36,312 bases of DNA from an uncultured Mucilaginibacter sp. (GTDB lineage: Bacteria; Bacteroidota; Bacteroidia; Sphingobacteriales; Sphingobacteriaceae): NCBI GenBank assembly GCA_903915155.1, contig CAIWRU010000052.1:1-36312 (forward strand). Direction: 5' to 3'. Positions 1 through 9,950 of the stretch are shown one piece after another. Below the pieces are notes generated by a model. That model made no database searches. It was not told where the DNA came from and saw only the letters and a program-made list of their open reading frames with translations. The position numbers were made by a program, and so were the translations under genes. Position 1 is the stretch's first letter, and the number at the start of each line of letters is the position of its first letter.

Positions 1-2910
1 GGCTTTGGAGTTGGCGCGGTTACTTTGGCTGCTTGTCAAAAAGTGCCGGTTCACAAATCAATTCCTTACCTTATAAAACCCGAAGAGATTACTCCGGGTA
101 TAGCAAACTATTACTCATCAAGTTATGATGGCCATGCTATATTGGTTAAAACCCGTGAAGGTCGCCCTATTAAAATTGAAGGTAACCCTAACGATCTGCT
201 TTCGCATGGTGGCTTAAGTGGCCAGGCACAAGCTTCGGTTTTAGACCTGTACGATGTTAACCGCCTGAAAAACGCAATGCAGGACCAGGCTGATGCCGAT
301 TGGGACCAGGTTGATGCATTTGTAAAAAGCGAACTTGCTGCCATTAAAGCAGGTGGTAAAAAAATACGTATCGTATCATCAACCATAAACAGCCCTTCAA
401 CATTAGCTGTTATTGCTGATTTTGTTACTGCATTCCCTAATACTACACATATTGTTTACGATGCCGTATCATATACCGGTATCATCCAGGCAAACCAGGC
501 CAGCTTCGGCAAAGCCGTGGTGCCGCATTATCGTTTTGATAATGCCGATGTAATTGTAAGCTTCGGTGCCGACTTCTTAGGTACATGGATATCGCCAACC
601 GAATTCATGGGCCAGTATGTTAAGGGCCGTAACAACAAATCGTTACAAGGCAAAAAAATGTCGCGCCACATTCAGTTCGAAGCTGGAATGAGCAACACCG
701 GTTCAAACGCCGATGTGCGCATCCCAATCAAAGTTTCTGAAGAAGGTGTTGCACTGGTTAACTTGTACAATGCTATTGCCGGTACTACTGTTGCAGGTTC
801 AAAAAAACTAAGCAATGCTGCTGCCGATAACGCTATAACACTTGCCGCTAAAGAATTGCTTGCCGCTAAAGGTAAAGCACTGGTTGTTTCGGGTTCAAAT
901 GATGTGGCAACACAAACTTTTGTTAACTCTATCAACTCACTGTTAGGTGCCTACGGTTCTACTATCGATCTTGATAACGTTTCGAAACAATACGCCGGTA
1001 ATGATGCCGTGTTTGTTGAGTTTGTTGAAGAAATGAACAGGGGCGAGGTTGATGCTGTATTCTTCCTGAATGCTAACCCGGTTTATGAATACCACAATGG
1101 CAATGCTATTAAAGCAGCGCTTAAAAAGGTACGTTTAAAAGTATCATTCGCTAATCATGGCGGCAGCGGTACTTCGGGAGTTATGGGTGATGAAACTTCA
1201 TCGTTATGTAACATCATCGCGCCAAACCACTATTATTTGGAATCATGGGGCGATGCTAACCCGATTGAAGGTTATTACACCATTGTACAGCCAACCATTA
1301 ACCCGGTTTACAACAGCCGCCAGGCCGAACAAAGCCTGTTGATATGGAGTGACAACGCTGTTAAAGATTACTACTTATACGTAAAAAATACCTGGGATAA
1401 ATCACTATTAGCTTTAGGTGGCTTATCGGGCCAAAAGGGCTGGGAAACTTTACTACAAACAGGTTTTGTTAAAGTTGCCGATAAAACACCAGGCACTTAT
1501 ACTGCTGCAGGCAATGTTGCCGCAGCTGCACAAAGTATATTATCACGCAGCGCCGAGCTTGTTGGCGATGGGAAATATAAAGTTGAATTACAGCTTTTCC
1601 AATCTATTGCCCTGCGCGATGGTAAACGTGCCAACAACCCATGGTTGCAGGAATTGCCCGATCCGGTATCGAAAGTTACCTGGGATAACTTTGCGGCCAT
1701 GTCGCCAACTTATGCTAAATACTTAGAACTGGAGCAAGGTGATATTATCAGCATAAAAGTTGATAACTATTCTGTTGATCTTCCGGTATTATTGCAGCCG
1801 GGCCAGGCAGCTGGTACTATCTCGGTAGCTGTTGGCTATGGCCGTACACAAGCAGGCCCTGTAGGCGATAACGTTGGAAAGAACGCTTATCCGTTCCTTA
1901 CCTTCCGCGCCGGTTCGTTCCAGGGCAATGCCGTGGCAACCATCAGCAAAACAGGTAACGCTGCCGAATTTGCACAAACACAAACTCACCATTCATACGA
2001 AGGCCGTAATAGCATCATCCGCGAAACTACCTTTACTGAATATAAAAAGAATCCATACGCAGGCAGTGGCCACGGCGAAGACCATAAAACATACAGTTTA
2101 TGGGATGAGTACGAACGCCCAACCTATAACTGGATGATGGCTATCGATCTTAATGCCTGTACCGGTTGCGGTGCCTGCGTTGTAGCTTGTAGCGCCGAAA
2201 ACAACGTTCCGGTTGTTGGCCGCGATGAAGTTCGCCGCCGCCGCGAAATGCACTGGATACGTATCGACCGTTATTACAGCTTTAATGATAATGGCAGCCT
2301 TGTAACCAAGGAAAAAGAAATAAACCAGTTAAATGATGCAACGCTTGATAATGTATCGGTTGTTTACCAGCCAATGCTTTGCCAGCACTGTGATCATGCG
2401 CCTTGCGAAACTGTTTGCCCGGTACTTGCTACTGTTCACTCGTCCGAAGGCTTAAACCACATGGCTTACAACCGTTGTATAGGTACACGTTACTGCGCTA
2501 ACAACTGCCCTTACAAAGTACGCCGCTTTAACTGGTTCAACTACTGGAACGATGCACGTTTTGATAACTACCTGCAGGGCGAACACACCCAGCTTGTGCT
2601 TAACCCTGATGTTACCACACGTTTCCGTGGTGTTATGGAAAAATGCTCAATGTGTATACAGCGTATACAAGCAGGCAAGCTAAAAGCTAAAATAGAAAAA
2701 CGTTCTGTTAAAGATGGCGATATCAAAGTTGCCTGCCAGCAAACCTGCCCAACAAACGCTATCATCTTCGGTAACGCTAATGATCCTAACTCTGAATTGT
2801 CAAAAGCATTAAAGAGCGAAAGAACCTACTACGTGTTAGAAGAATTGAACGTGCAGCCGGGTATAGGTTACCAGGTAAAAGTTAGAAATAGAACTGAATT
2901 AGAGGCTTAA
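1..2910 (+). CDS. actB: ActB, iron-sulfur/molybdopterin-like subunit of alternative complex III (5' partial)
   Basis: Peripheral electron-transfer subunit of alternative complex III, which oxidises menaquinol and feeds cytochrome oxidase. The frame is open from base 1 (GFGVGAVTLAACQK), so the upstream part, expected to carry a Tat-type twin-arginine leader, is outside the window; the TTG at 25 is not a credible start. LAAC just after the window edge resembles the lipobox-like end of that leader. A long molybdopterin-oxidoreductase-like region is followed from about nt 2130 by a four-cluster ferredoxin domain: CTGCGACVVAC, CQHCDHAPCETVC, CIGTRYCANNC, and CSMC with CQQTC. In the third motif the usual second Cys is Thr, which fits the single [3Fe-4S] cluster known for ActB. 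actC starts 23 bp after the stop. Confidence 0.96.
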   Translation, partial: GFGVGAVTLAACQKVPVHKSIPYLIKPEEITPGIANYYSSSYDGHAILVKTREGRPIKIEGNPNDLLSHGGLSGQAQASVLDLYDVNRLKNAMQDQADADWDQVDAFVKSELAAIKAGGKKIRIVSSTINSPSTLAVIADFVTAFPNTTHIVYDAVSYTGIIQANQASFGKAVVPHYRFDNADVIVSFGADFLGTWISPTEFMGQYVKGRNNKSLQGKKMSRHIQFEAGMSNTGSNADVRIPIKVSEEGVALVNLYNAIAGTTVAGSKKLSNAAADNAITLAAKELLAAKGKALVVSGSNDVATQTFVNSINSLLGAYGSTIDLDNVSKQYAGNDAVFVEFVEEMNRGEVDAVFFLNANPVYEYHNGNAIKAALKKVRLKVSFANHGGSGTSGVMGDETSSLCNIIAPNHYYLESWGDANPIEGYYTIVQPTINPVYNSRQAEQSLLIWSDNAVKDYYLYVKNTWDKSLLALGGLSGQKGWETLLQTGFVKVADKTPGTYTAAGNVAAAAQSILSRSAELVGDGKYKVELQLFQSIALRDGKRANNPWLQELPDPVSKVTWDNFAAMSPTYAKYLELEQGDIISIKVDNYSVDLPVLLQPGQAAGTISVAVGYGRTQAGPVGDNVGKNAYPFLTFRAGSFQGNAVATISKTGNAAEFAQTQTHHSYEGRNSIIRETTFTEYKKNPYAGSGHGEDHKTYSLWDEYERPTYNWMMAIDLNACTGCGACVVACSAENNVPVVGRDEVRRRREMHWIRIDRYYSFNDNGSLVTKEKEINQLNDATLDNVSVVYQPMLCQHCDHAPCETVCPVLATVHSSEGLNHMAYNRCIGTRYCANNCPYKVRRFNWFNYWNDARFDNYLQGEHTQLVLNPDVTTRFRGVMEKCSMCIQRIQAGKLKAKIEKRSVKDGDIKVACQQTCPTNAIIFGNANDPNSELSKALKSERTYYVLEELNVQPGIGYQVKVRNRTELEA

Positions 2911-2933
2911 TTTATAAATAGAGATTTTAAAAT

Positions 2934-4406
2934 ATGTCATCTCATAACGAATCAATAATCAGGGAACCGTTAATTACGGGAAAAAATATCACCTACGCCC
3001 AAATAACGGATGATATATTACGCCCCGTTGAAAAGTTGCCCGGGAAAGCCTGGTGGATCGGCTTTAGTGTCGCCTCAATGGGTGCAACCCTTTGGTTGTT
3101 CGCGGTAAGTTATACATTTTGGTATGGTATAGGTTCGTGGGGTTTAAATAAAACAGTAGGCTGGGCCTGGGACATCACCGGTTTCGTGTGGTGGGTAGGT
3201 ATCGGTCACGCCGGAACGCTTATCTCGGCTATCCTTTTACTGTTCCGCCAAAAATGGCGTAACTCCATCAACCGCTCTGCCGAGGCCATGACCATCTTCG
3301 CGGTAATTTGCGCCGCCAGTTACATCGTTGCGCACATGGGCCGCCCATGGATGGCAGTTTACTCGTTACCATTACCAAACCAGTACGGTTCATTATGGGT
3401 TAACTTTAACTCACCGTTGATCTGGGACGTATTCGCGATATCAACATACTTCTCGGTATCGTTAGTGTTCTGGTACACAGGTTTATTGCCCGATATCGCT
3501 ACTATCCGCGACCGTGCCACTGGCATTCGCCGCAAAGTATACTCTGTTTTATCATTCGGCTGGACCGGTTCGGTTAAAACATGGCAGCGTTTCGAAACGG
3601 TATCATTGATCCTGGCAGGTATATCAACACCGCTGGTGCTTTCGGTTCACTCCATCGTATCAATGGACTTTGCCACATCACTGGAACCTGGCTGGCATAC
3701 TACCATATTCCCGCCATATTTCGTTGCGGGTGCTATCTTCTCGGGTTTCGCCATGGTGCAAACACTGTTGCTGATAGCGCGTAAAGTATTGGGTCTTGAG
3801 AATTACATCACCATGTTCCATATTGAAGCCATGAATAAGATCATCATCTTAACAGGTTCAATAGTAATGGTGGCTTATAGTACAGAATTTTTTATCGCCT
3901 ACTACTCGCAGGTTGAATATGAGCAGTACGCTTTCATCAACAGGTACTTCGGTCCGTATTGGTGGGCAAGCTGGTCAATGTTTTGCTGTAACTGCGTTAT
4001 CCCGCAGGTATTATGGATTAAAAAGGTGCGCCGCAATATTGCAGCTACCTGGTTCCTGTCAATCATTATCAACATCGGTATGTGGTTCGAACGTTTCGTA
4101 ATTATCGTAACCTCGTTACACCGCGACTTCCTGCCATCAAGCTGGGCCATGTTCTACCCAACCTGGATTGATATAAGCATATTTGTTGGTTCGATAGGTG
4201 TATTCTTTACCTGCTTCCTGTTGTTTATGCGCGTATTGCCATCAATAGCAATAGCCGAGGTTAAATTGATATTGAAAGGTTCAAGTGAGCAGTCTAAAAA
4301 GAAAATATTGGCAGATGGCCATGTTGATAAAGAGCAGGCAGAGTTTTATGTAGATGCCCTGACCAAGTTTGATAGCGTTGAAATGGCTGAATACCAAAAA
4401 GCATAA
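2934..4406 (+). CDS. actC: ActC, NrfD-like quinol-oxidising membrane subunit of ACIII
   Basis: A 490-residue polytopic inner-membrane protein of the NrfD/PsrC family, the larger of the two quinone-interacting integral subunits of alternative complex III (the other is ActF). Repeated hydrophobic segments run from about residue 40 to 440, with charged loops such as RQKWRNSINR between them; about ten helices are expected for the family. The C-terminal 50 residues are hydrophilic and cytoplasmic. The start at 2934 follows actB by 23 bp and gives the usual hydrophilic N-terminus before the first helix. actD begins 6 bp after the stop, so translation is probably linked. Family and position agree; no unusual residue was noticed. 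Confidence 0.96.
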   Translation: MSSHNESIIREPLITGKNITYAQITDDILRPVEKLPGKAWWIGFSVASMGATLWLFAVSYTFWYGIGSWGLNKTVGWAWDITGFVWWVGIGHAGTLISAILLLFRQKWRNSINRSAEAMTIFAVICAASYIVAHMGRPWMAVYSLPLPNQYGSLWVNFNSPLIWDVFAISTYFSVSLVFWYTGLLPDIATIRDRATGIRRKVYSVLSFGWTGSVKTWQRFETVSLILAGISTPLVLSVHSIVSMDFATSLEPGWHTTIFPPYFVAGAIFSGFAMVQTLLLIARKVLGLENYITMFHIEAMNKIIILTGSIVMVAYSTEFFIAYYSQVEYEQYAFINRYFGPYWWASWSMFCCNCVIPQVLWIKKVRRNIAATWFLSIIINIGMWFERFVIIVTSLHRDFLPSSWAMFYPTWIDISIFVGSIGVFFTCFLLFMRVLPSIAIAEVKLILKGSSEQSKKKILADGHVDKEQAEFYVDALTKFDSVEMAEYQKA

Positions 4407-4412
4407 AAGTAA

Positions 4413-4952
4413 ATGAGCAGCACTAAATTTATACTGGGATGTTTTGAAGATCCCGATGAGATGATGGACGGCATAACGTTACTGCAACAGAACAGTGTGC
4501 CTATTTATGATGTATACACCCCAATGCCTATCCACGGTATCGAAGCAAAGCTAGGTATTAAGGATTCGCGCCTGGGTTATGCAGCCTTTATGTTCGGCTG
4601 TTTAGGTGGTACGGTAATATTCAGTTTGGTTTATTATTTCATGGTACACGATTGGCCCATGAATATAGGCAGCAAGCCAGCCTTCGCCATACCTGATTTT
4701 ATCCCGGTAACATTCGAATGGACCGTTTTATACACCGCATTCGGCACAGTTGCAACCTTCTTTTTCGCCACGCACCTTTTCCCCGGCCGCACGCCAAGGG
4801 TTATGGACTACAGGGCTACTAACGACAGGTTTGTAATAGCCATTGATGCCAAAGGTAACACGCCACATGCGGATATCACTAATTTACTAAAAGAAGCAGG
4901 AGCTGTAGAAGTTAAGCATAACGACAGAAAATATGTTAGCTATGAAATTTAA
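4413..4952 (+). CDS. actD: ActD, DUF3341 subunit of ACIII
   Basis: A 179-residue member of DUF3341, the small membrane subunit of alternative complex III. The N-terminal 60 residues form a soluble domain starting ILGCFEDPDEMMDGI, typical of the family. Two transmembrane segments follow at about residues 58-78 and 105-125, then a soluble C-terminal tail (DYRATNDRFVIAIDA region). It is thought to help hold the complex together and carries no visible redox cofactor motif. The gene lies 6 bp after actC, and its last 20 bp overlap the start of actE. Confidence 0.95.
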   Translation: MSSTKFILGCFEDPDEMMDGITLLQQNSVPIYDVYTPMPIHGIEAKLGIKDSRLGYAAFMFGCLGGTVIFSLVYYFMVHDWPMNIGSKPAFAIPDFIPVTFEWTVLYTAFGTVATFFFATHLFPGRTPRVMDYRATNDRFVIAIDAKGNTPHADITNLLKEAGAVEVKHNDRKYVSYEI

Positions 4953-5514
4953 ATTATTAGGTGTAACGGTTATCGCTATTGCTGCCACGGCTATAATTAC
5001 ATCGTGCAGCGATAAAAGGAGCACCGGTTGGGAATACGCTCCTAATATGTACGAGCATTTAGCGTATGACCCCGATCAGCCAAACCCGAATTTTAAGGAC
5101 GGTAAAACCGCACAGTTGCCGCCGGTACACACTATACCTATCGGTTGGGTTACGTTTGATTATCCAAACACCCACGATGGCTACGAAGCTTCAGGTACCG
5201 AAGTAACCAGCCCGCTGCCACAAACCCAGGCTAACTTTGCCGATGGACAGGCATTGTTCCTGCACTTCTGCTCGCCATGCCACGGTGTTGAAGGCCAGGG
5301 CGATGGTGAAGTTACTAAACATGGTTTCCCGCCGCCGCCATCATATTCAAAAGGGCAGTCATCACGCGGTGGTGATATGAAAGATTTAACCGACGGTAAA
5401 ATATATCATACCATAACTTACGGTTTAAACGCCATGGGTTCCTACGCTTCGCAGCTGGCTCCTGAAGAGCGCTGGAAAGTAGTTATGTATATTCACCATT
5501 TACAAACTTTATAA
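4933..5514 (+). CDS. actE: ActE, monoheme cytochrome c lipoprotein of ACIII
   Basis: A periplasm-facing cytochrome c subunit. There is a hydrophobic signal with lipobox IITSC (Cys25), so the protein is likely anchored by lipid. A single heme c site is visible: CSPCH at residues 113-117, with Met168 (NAMGSY) the likely sixth ligand. It is expected to pass electrons from the Fe-S/heme chain of ACIII to the oxidase. Two in-frame starts are possible: 4933 overlaps actD by 20 bp, and 4942 (MKFKLLG) overlaps by 11 bp and gives a more typical signal peptide; the second may be the true one. actF follows after 12 bp. Confidence 0.95.
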   Translation: MLAMKFKLLGVTVIAIAATAIITSCSDKRSTGWEYAPNMYEHLAYDPDQPNPNFKDGKTAQLPPVHTIPIGWVTFDYPNTHDGYEASGTEVTSPLPQTQANFADGQALFLHFCSPCHGVEGQGDGEVTKHGFPPPPSYSKGQSSRGGDMKDLTDGKIYHTITYGLNAMGSYASQLAPEERWKVVMYIHHLQTL

Positions 5515-5526
5515 GCTATATTTTTA

Positions 5527-6780
5527 ATGGAAACTCATAATAGTTTTAACGATCGATTTGTATTTGAAGGCCGGGCCAAAACCTGGAGCTTGTTTGCTAT
5601 AGTGATAGGTATTATTACTGTGGTAGCCGGCTTGTTCTTAAATACAGACCGCGAATTCTCGAACCTGTTGTTGATGGGCTACTACTTTACAAACGTTTGT
5701 ATAGCAGGTGCTGTTTTTTGCGCCATACAATATGCTGCACAGGCGGGTTGGTCGGCATCAATGATACGCATACCGCAGGCATTCGCTAAAGTACTGCCTA
5801 TTGCCGCGCTTTTTCTAATAGCAATTATAGCTGCCGGTATATTCACTACCCACAATGTTGTTGAAAATGGCCAAACCATAGCAAAATCATATTTGTATTC
5901 AGCCTGGACAACCCACGGTTTAACTGATCCTAAGGCCCTTAACTATGACCCGGTAATAGCGGGTAAATCAGGGTTCTTAAACTTGCCTTTCTTCTTTATC
6001 CGTTTAATATTGTTTTTAGGTTTATACAGCCTTTTAGCACGTTTGCTGATAAATTATTCTGAGAATGAGGATGAGATAGGCGGGATGATCAACTACAAGA
6101 AAAGCTTCAACCTGGCTTGTGTGTTCTTGCTGGTATTTGGTTTAAGCGATCCTGTATACGGGTTCGATACCATCATGTCTTTAGAGGCCCGCTGGTACTC
6201 AACCATGTTTGGCTGGTATAACTTTGCTGCCTTATGGGTTAGCGGTTTATCAGTTATTACGCTTACTATTATTTTGCTGCGCGAAAAAGGATATTTCTCA
6301 TGGTTAACAGAAAACCACTTGCACAACATGGGTTTGTTCATGTTTGCATTCTCAGTATTCTGGACTTACGTATGGTTCGCACAATTCCTGTTAACCTACT
6401 ACGCTAACTTACCTGAAGAAGCGATATATTTTTACCGCAGGTGGGAGCCCGAGTTTAAACCATGGTTCTGGTTAAATATCGTCATCAATTTTGCTGCACC
6501 GTTCCTGGCATTAATGTCACGCGACGCAAAACGTAAGACAACAGTATTAAAATGGGTATGTGTTATCCTGATACTGGGGCACTGGCTTGATTACTACATG
6601 ATGATAATGCCTGATACTGTTGGCACAGCCGGCCGGGGATTCTGGTACGAAGAAGTAGGAACATTTATAGGATTTGCAGGTTTATTTACTTTCTGCATGC
6701 TTACTGCACTAAGCAAAGTTAAATCGCTTGTACCTAAAAATCATCCGTTTTTGGAAGAGAGCTTACATCATCACGTATAA
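5527..6780 (+). CDS. actF: ActF, second quinone-site membrane subunit of ACIII
   Basis: A 417-residue polytopic membrane protein homologous to ActC (NrfD superfamily), the second integral quinol:cytochrome c oxidoreductase subunit of alternative complex III. About ten hydrophobic segments are visible, from residue 20 (WSLFAIVIGIITVVAG) to about 400. A soluble insert lies near residues 108-140 (VVENGQTIAKS region). The chain ends in a His-rich tail, ESLHHHV. It completes actB-C-D-E-F and is followed after 49 bp by coxB. That gap contains a promoter-like box, so the oxidase genes may have an extra start site of their own. Confidence 0.95.
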   Translation: METHNSFNDRFVFEGRAKTWSLFAIVIGIITVVAGLFLNTDREFSNLLLMGYYFTNVCIAGAVFCAIQYAAQAGWSASMIRIPQAFAKVLPIAALFLIAIIAAGIFTTHNVVENGQTIAKSYLYSAWTTHGLTDPKALNYDPVIAGKSGFLNLPFFFIRLILFLGLYSLLARLLINYSENEDEIGGMINYKKSFNLACVFLLVFGLSDPVYGFDTIMSLEARWYSTMFGWYNFAALWVSGLSVITLTIILLREKGYFSWLTENHLHNMGLFMFAFSVFWTYVWFAQFLLTYYANLPEEAIYFYRRWEPEFKPWFWLNIVINFAAPFLALMSRDAKRKTTVLKWVCVILILGHWLDYYMMIMPDTVGTAGRGFWYEEVGTFIGFAGLFTFCMLTALSKVKSLVPKNHPFLEESLHHHV

Positions 6781-6787
6781 TAATTGT

Positions 6788-6795
6788 TAAATTTG
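6788..6795 (+). promoter_or_regulatory. Candidate Bacteroidota -7 promoter box before coxB
   Basis: TAAATTTG followed by C matches the Bacteroidota sigma-factor -7 consensus TAnnTTTG exactly. It lies 34 bp upstream of the coxB ATG in the only sizeable gap between actF and coxB. No good TTG -33 element was found at the usual distance, so it is a candidate for an internal promoter only. Confidence 0.45.
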
Positions 6796-6829
6796 CAACA
6801 AATACAAGGAATACCAAACGAACAATAAA

Positions 6830-8041
6830 ATGGGATTCAAAACATTTATAAAGTCTAAAAAAATACTTTCGCTTTTAGCAGTGCTCACGCTTACAGGTAC
6901 GCACCTGGTAATGGCGCAAGATGCCGCTGCACCTGCTACCGCCGCTGCTACTGGCGACGCCGCTGACGCTGCAAAATCAGCCATGTGGACAGGCGTTGAA
7001 TATTACCTGTTACTATTTTTACTGGCATGTGTAGTTATAGGCATAGTAGGTAAAATATTAAAGGTTTATGATTTAACCCGCCAGATACAGGGCAAATCAG
7101 AACTGAACTGGAATGGTTTAATGGCATCTATTTGCATCGTGTTCCTGGTAGTGGGCTTATATGGCGCTTATTGGGAATTCACTGTTCAGGGTACTGAAAC
7201 ATTACCCGAAGCAGCATCAGTGCATGGTGTAAAAATAGACGAGATGTTTAATGTTACCACAGGCATAACCATGGTAGTGTTTTTCATCACCCAAATATTA
7301 CTGTTTACCTTCCTGTTCCGTTACAGGCATTCAAGCAAACGCAGGGCACATTATTTGCCACACAACAATACCATTGAAAAAGTATGGACAATTGCTCCGG
7401 CTGTTGTTTTAACCGTATTAGTGGTGTTCGGTTTCTTTACCTGGCAGGAAATTACCAATAGCGCCGATGCAAAAGGCCAGCCGTCTTCCATAAACATTGG
7501 CGTTACCGGTCACCAGTTTAAATGGGAACTACGTTACCCGGGTAAAGACAATAAACTGGGCGCGGTTGATTACCGCTTGGTAACTGCCGATAATAAACTG
7601 GGTATTGACTATAAAGACAAAAACAGTACCGATGACTTACAGGCCGACACCATGTACATGCCCGTAAATAAATCAGTAAGGTTGAACATTTTGGCGCAGG
7701 ATGTTATCCATAGCGTTTACATGCCGCACTTCCGCGTACAGTTAAACGCAGTACCGGGCCTGCCTACCTTCTTTAAGTTTACGCCTACCATTACTACTGC
7801 CGATATGCGTAACAGGCTTAACCAGCCCGATTTTGAATACTTGCTGTATTGCAACAAAATATGCGGTGGTATACACTACAACATGAAATTGATTGTACGT
7901 GTGGTTAATGTTGAAGAATACCAGCAATGGTTATCACATCAAAAGCCTTATTTAACCGACGCGTTAAAGAAAGATTTGAAGATGGCCAGTGCAAATCAGC
8001 AAAAAAGTATAACACCAAACAGATTAGCGTTAAATAATTAA
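6830..8041 (+). CDS. coxB: Cytochrome c oxidase subunit II (CuA subunit)
   Basis: Receives electrons at the CuA centre and passes them to heme a of CoxA. CuA ligands are visible: His294 (DVIHSVYMP), and Cys341, Cys345, His349 and Met352 in CNKICGGIHYNM. The residue between the cysteines that is usually Glu is Lys here. After a signal peptide ending near AQD and an Ala-rich linker (about residues 30-48) there are four hydrophobic stretches (about 53-73, 95-113, 140-160, 183-205) rather than the usual two. There is no C-terminal cytochrome c domain, so this is an aa3-type rather than a caa3-type subunit II, and ActE may be the donor. coxA follows after 16 bp. Confidence 0.96.
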   Translation: MGFKTFIKSKKILSLLAVLTLTGTHLVMAQDAAAPATAAATGDAADAAKSAMWTGVEYYLLLFLLACVVIGIVGKILKVYDLTRQIQGKSELNWNGLMASICIVFLVVGLYGAYWEFTVQGTETLPEAASVHGVKIDEMFNVTTGITMVVFFITQILLFTFLFRYRHSSKRRAHYLPHNNTIEKVWTIAPAVVLTVLVVFGFFTWQEITNSADAKGQPSSINIGVTGHQFKWELRYPGKDNKLGAVDYRLVTADNKLGIDYKDKNSTDDLQADTMYMPVNKSVRLNILAQDVIHSVYMPHFRVQLNAVPGLPTFFKFTPTITTADMRNRLNQPDFEYLLYCNKICGGIHYNMKLIVRVVNVEEYQQWLSHQKPYLTDALKKDLKMASANQQKSITPNRLALNN

Positions 8042-8057
8042 TATAAGATTAGCGATT

Positions 8058-9944
8058 ATGTCAACAGTAGCAGTTCACGATCACGGAGTAGTACACCACG
8101 AAGAGGGTCACGGACATCACCATAAGGAAACTTTTATTAGTAAGTATATATTTAGCATGGATCATAAAATGATCGCCAAGCAATTCCTGATCACAGGTAT
8201 TACTATGGCTTTCATCGCCATGACCTTGTCTATATTGTTCAGGATACAGTTAGCATACCCTGATAAGTCGTTTCCTTTAATGGAAACCTTACTGGGCCGT
8301 TTTGCTCCGGGTGGCCGTTTGGATCCTAACTTTTACCTGTCGCTGGTTACCATACATGGTACCATCATGGTATTCTTTGTGTTAACTGCCGGCTTAAGCG
8401 GTACCTTCAGTAACCTGCTTATACCTTTACAGGTAGGCGCGCGTGATATGGCTTCGCCATTCATGAACATGCTTTCATACTGGTTCTTCTTCCTGGCATG
8501 CGTTATCATGCTAAGCTCATTCTTTATACAAAAAGGCCCTGCAAGCGGTGGCTGGACGGTTTACCCGCCATTATCGGCCCTGCCAAAAGCAATGCCCGGT
8601 TCTGAAGGCGGTATGACCTTGTGGCTTATCAGTATGATATGCTTTGTGGCATCATCATTAATGGGTGGTATAAACTATGTTAGTACCGTGTTAAACATGC
8701 GTACCAAAGGTATGGACCTTTGGAAAATGCCATTAACTGTTTGGGCTTTCTTTTTAACTGCCGTATTGGGCGTGTTATCATTCCCGGTATTGGTTGCAGG
8801 TGTTGTGTTGTTGATATTCGACCGCAGCATGGGTACCAGTTTCTATTTGTCTGACATTGTATTGAACGGTAAAGTAATGCCGTTCGAAGGTGGTAGCCCT
8901 ATATTATTCGAACACTTGTTCTGGTTCTTAGGTCACCCCGAAGTATACATCGTAATTATGCCTGCAATGGGTATCTCATCCGAGATCATGTCGGTAAACT
9001 CGCGTAAGCCTATCTTCGGTTATCATGCGATGGTTTACTCACTCATCGGTATCACTGTATTATCATTCATCGTTTGGGGGCACCACATGTTCGTTACGGG
9101 TATGAACCCGTTCCTGGGAGGTGTGTTCATGATCACAACATTAATCATCGCGGTACCGTCGGCAGTAAAAACATTCAACTGGCTCGCTACACTGTGGCGC
9201 GGCAACATCCGGTTCAAACCTGCCATGCTGTTTGCAATTGGTATGGTTTCGTTCTTCATCTCAGGTGGTTTAACCGGTATCTTCTTAGGTAATGCCGCGT
9301 TGGACATCAATTTGCACGATACCTATTTTGTTGTGGCCCACTTCCACCTTGTAATGGGTTCGGCGGCAATATTTGGTATGCTTGCCGGTGTTTACCACTG
9401 GTTCCCTAAAATGTTCGGACGTTTAATGGACGAGAAATTAGGTTACCTGCACTTCTGGTTAACTTTCATCGGTGCTTACCTAGTATTCTTCCCAATGCAC
9501 TTTATGGGCCTTGATGGCGTACCGCGCCGTTACTATGCTTTCACCGAATTCGAATCGATGAAACGCTGGCTTTCAGTAAACGTATTTATTACCTGGGCAG
9601 CTATCATGTCGGGTATGGCGCAGGTTGCGTTCTTATACAACTTTGTTACCTCTATTTTCTGGGGTAAGAAAACAACGCAAAATCCATGGCAGGCAAATAC
9701 CCTGGAATGGACAGCACCGGTAGAACACTTCCACGGCAACTGGCATGGCGAAATACCAACTGTTTACCGTTGGCCATATGATTACAGCAAACCTGGCGCA
9801 GAAGAGGATTTCATTTTACAAACAACTCCTCTGTCTGAAACCATGAGCTCAAATCTTCCGAGCGATTTTGAAGATAACCCAGTAGGTTTGGAAGCACATT
9901 CCAAATGGGTTACTGCAAACAGGCCGAACGAAGAAGTAAAATAA
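8058..9944 (+). CDS. coxA: Cytochrome c oxidase subunit I, A1-type heme-copper oxidase
   Basis: Catalytic subunit that reduces O2 to water and pumps protons. Metal ligands are in place: His100 (TIHGTI, heme a), His293 in GHPEVY with Tyr297 for the His-Tyr crosslink, CuB His342-His343 (WGHHMF), His428 (heme a3) and His430 (heme a) in VAHFHLVMG. Glu295 within HPEV marks the A1 subfamily D-channel. The N-terminus is His-rich (HDHGVVHHEEGHGHHH) and cytosolic before the first helix. At 628 residues it is somewhat long, mainly from a hydrophilic C-terminal extension after WTAPVEHFHGNWHG. An unusual inverted repeat separates it from ctaA. Confidence 0.97.
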   Translation: MSTVAVHDHGVVHHEEGHGHHHKETFISKYIFSMDHKMIAKQFLITGITMAFIAMTLSILFRIQLAYPDKSFPLMETLLGRFAPGGRLDPNFYLSLVTIHGTIMVFFVLTAGLSGTFSNLLIPLQVGARDMASPFMNMLSYWFFFLACVIMLSSFFIQKGPASGGWTVYPPLSALPKAMPGSEGGMTLWLISMICFVASSLMGGINYVSTVLNMRTKGMDLWKMPLTVWAFFLTAVLGVLSFPVLVAGVVLLIFDRSMGTSFYLSDIVLNGKVMPFEGGSPILFEHLFWFLGHPEVYIVIMPAMGISSEIMSVNSRKPIFGYHAMVYSLIGITVLSFIVWGHHMFVTGMNPFLGGVFMITTLIIAVPSAVKTFNWLATLWRGNIRFKPAMLFAIGMVSFFISGGLTGIFLGNAALDINLHDTYFVVAHFHLVMGSAAIFGMLAGVYHWFPKMFGRLMDEKLGYLHFWLTFIGAYLVFFPMHFMGLDGVPRRYYAFTEFESMKRWLSVNVFITWAAIMSGMAQVAFLYNFVTSIFWGKKTTQNPWQANTLEWTAPVEHFHGNWHGEIPTVYRWPYDYSKPGAEEDFILQTTPLSETMSSNLPSDFEDNPVGLEAHSKWVTANRPNEEVK

Positions 9945-9950
9945 ATTTAT

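Noticed and set aside
25..27. TTG at 25 as the start of ActB
   Set aside because: The frame is open to base 1 and the residues before it continue a leader-like sequence, so the gene is simply cut by the window edge.
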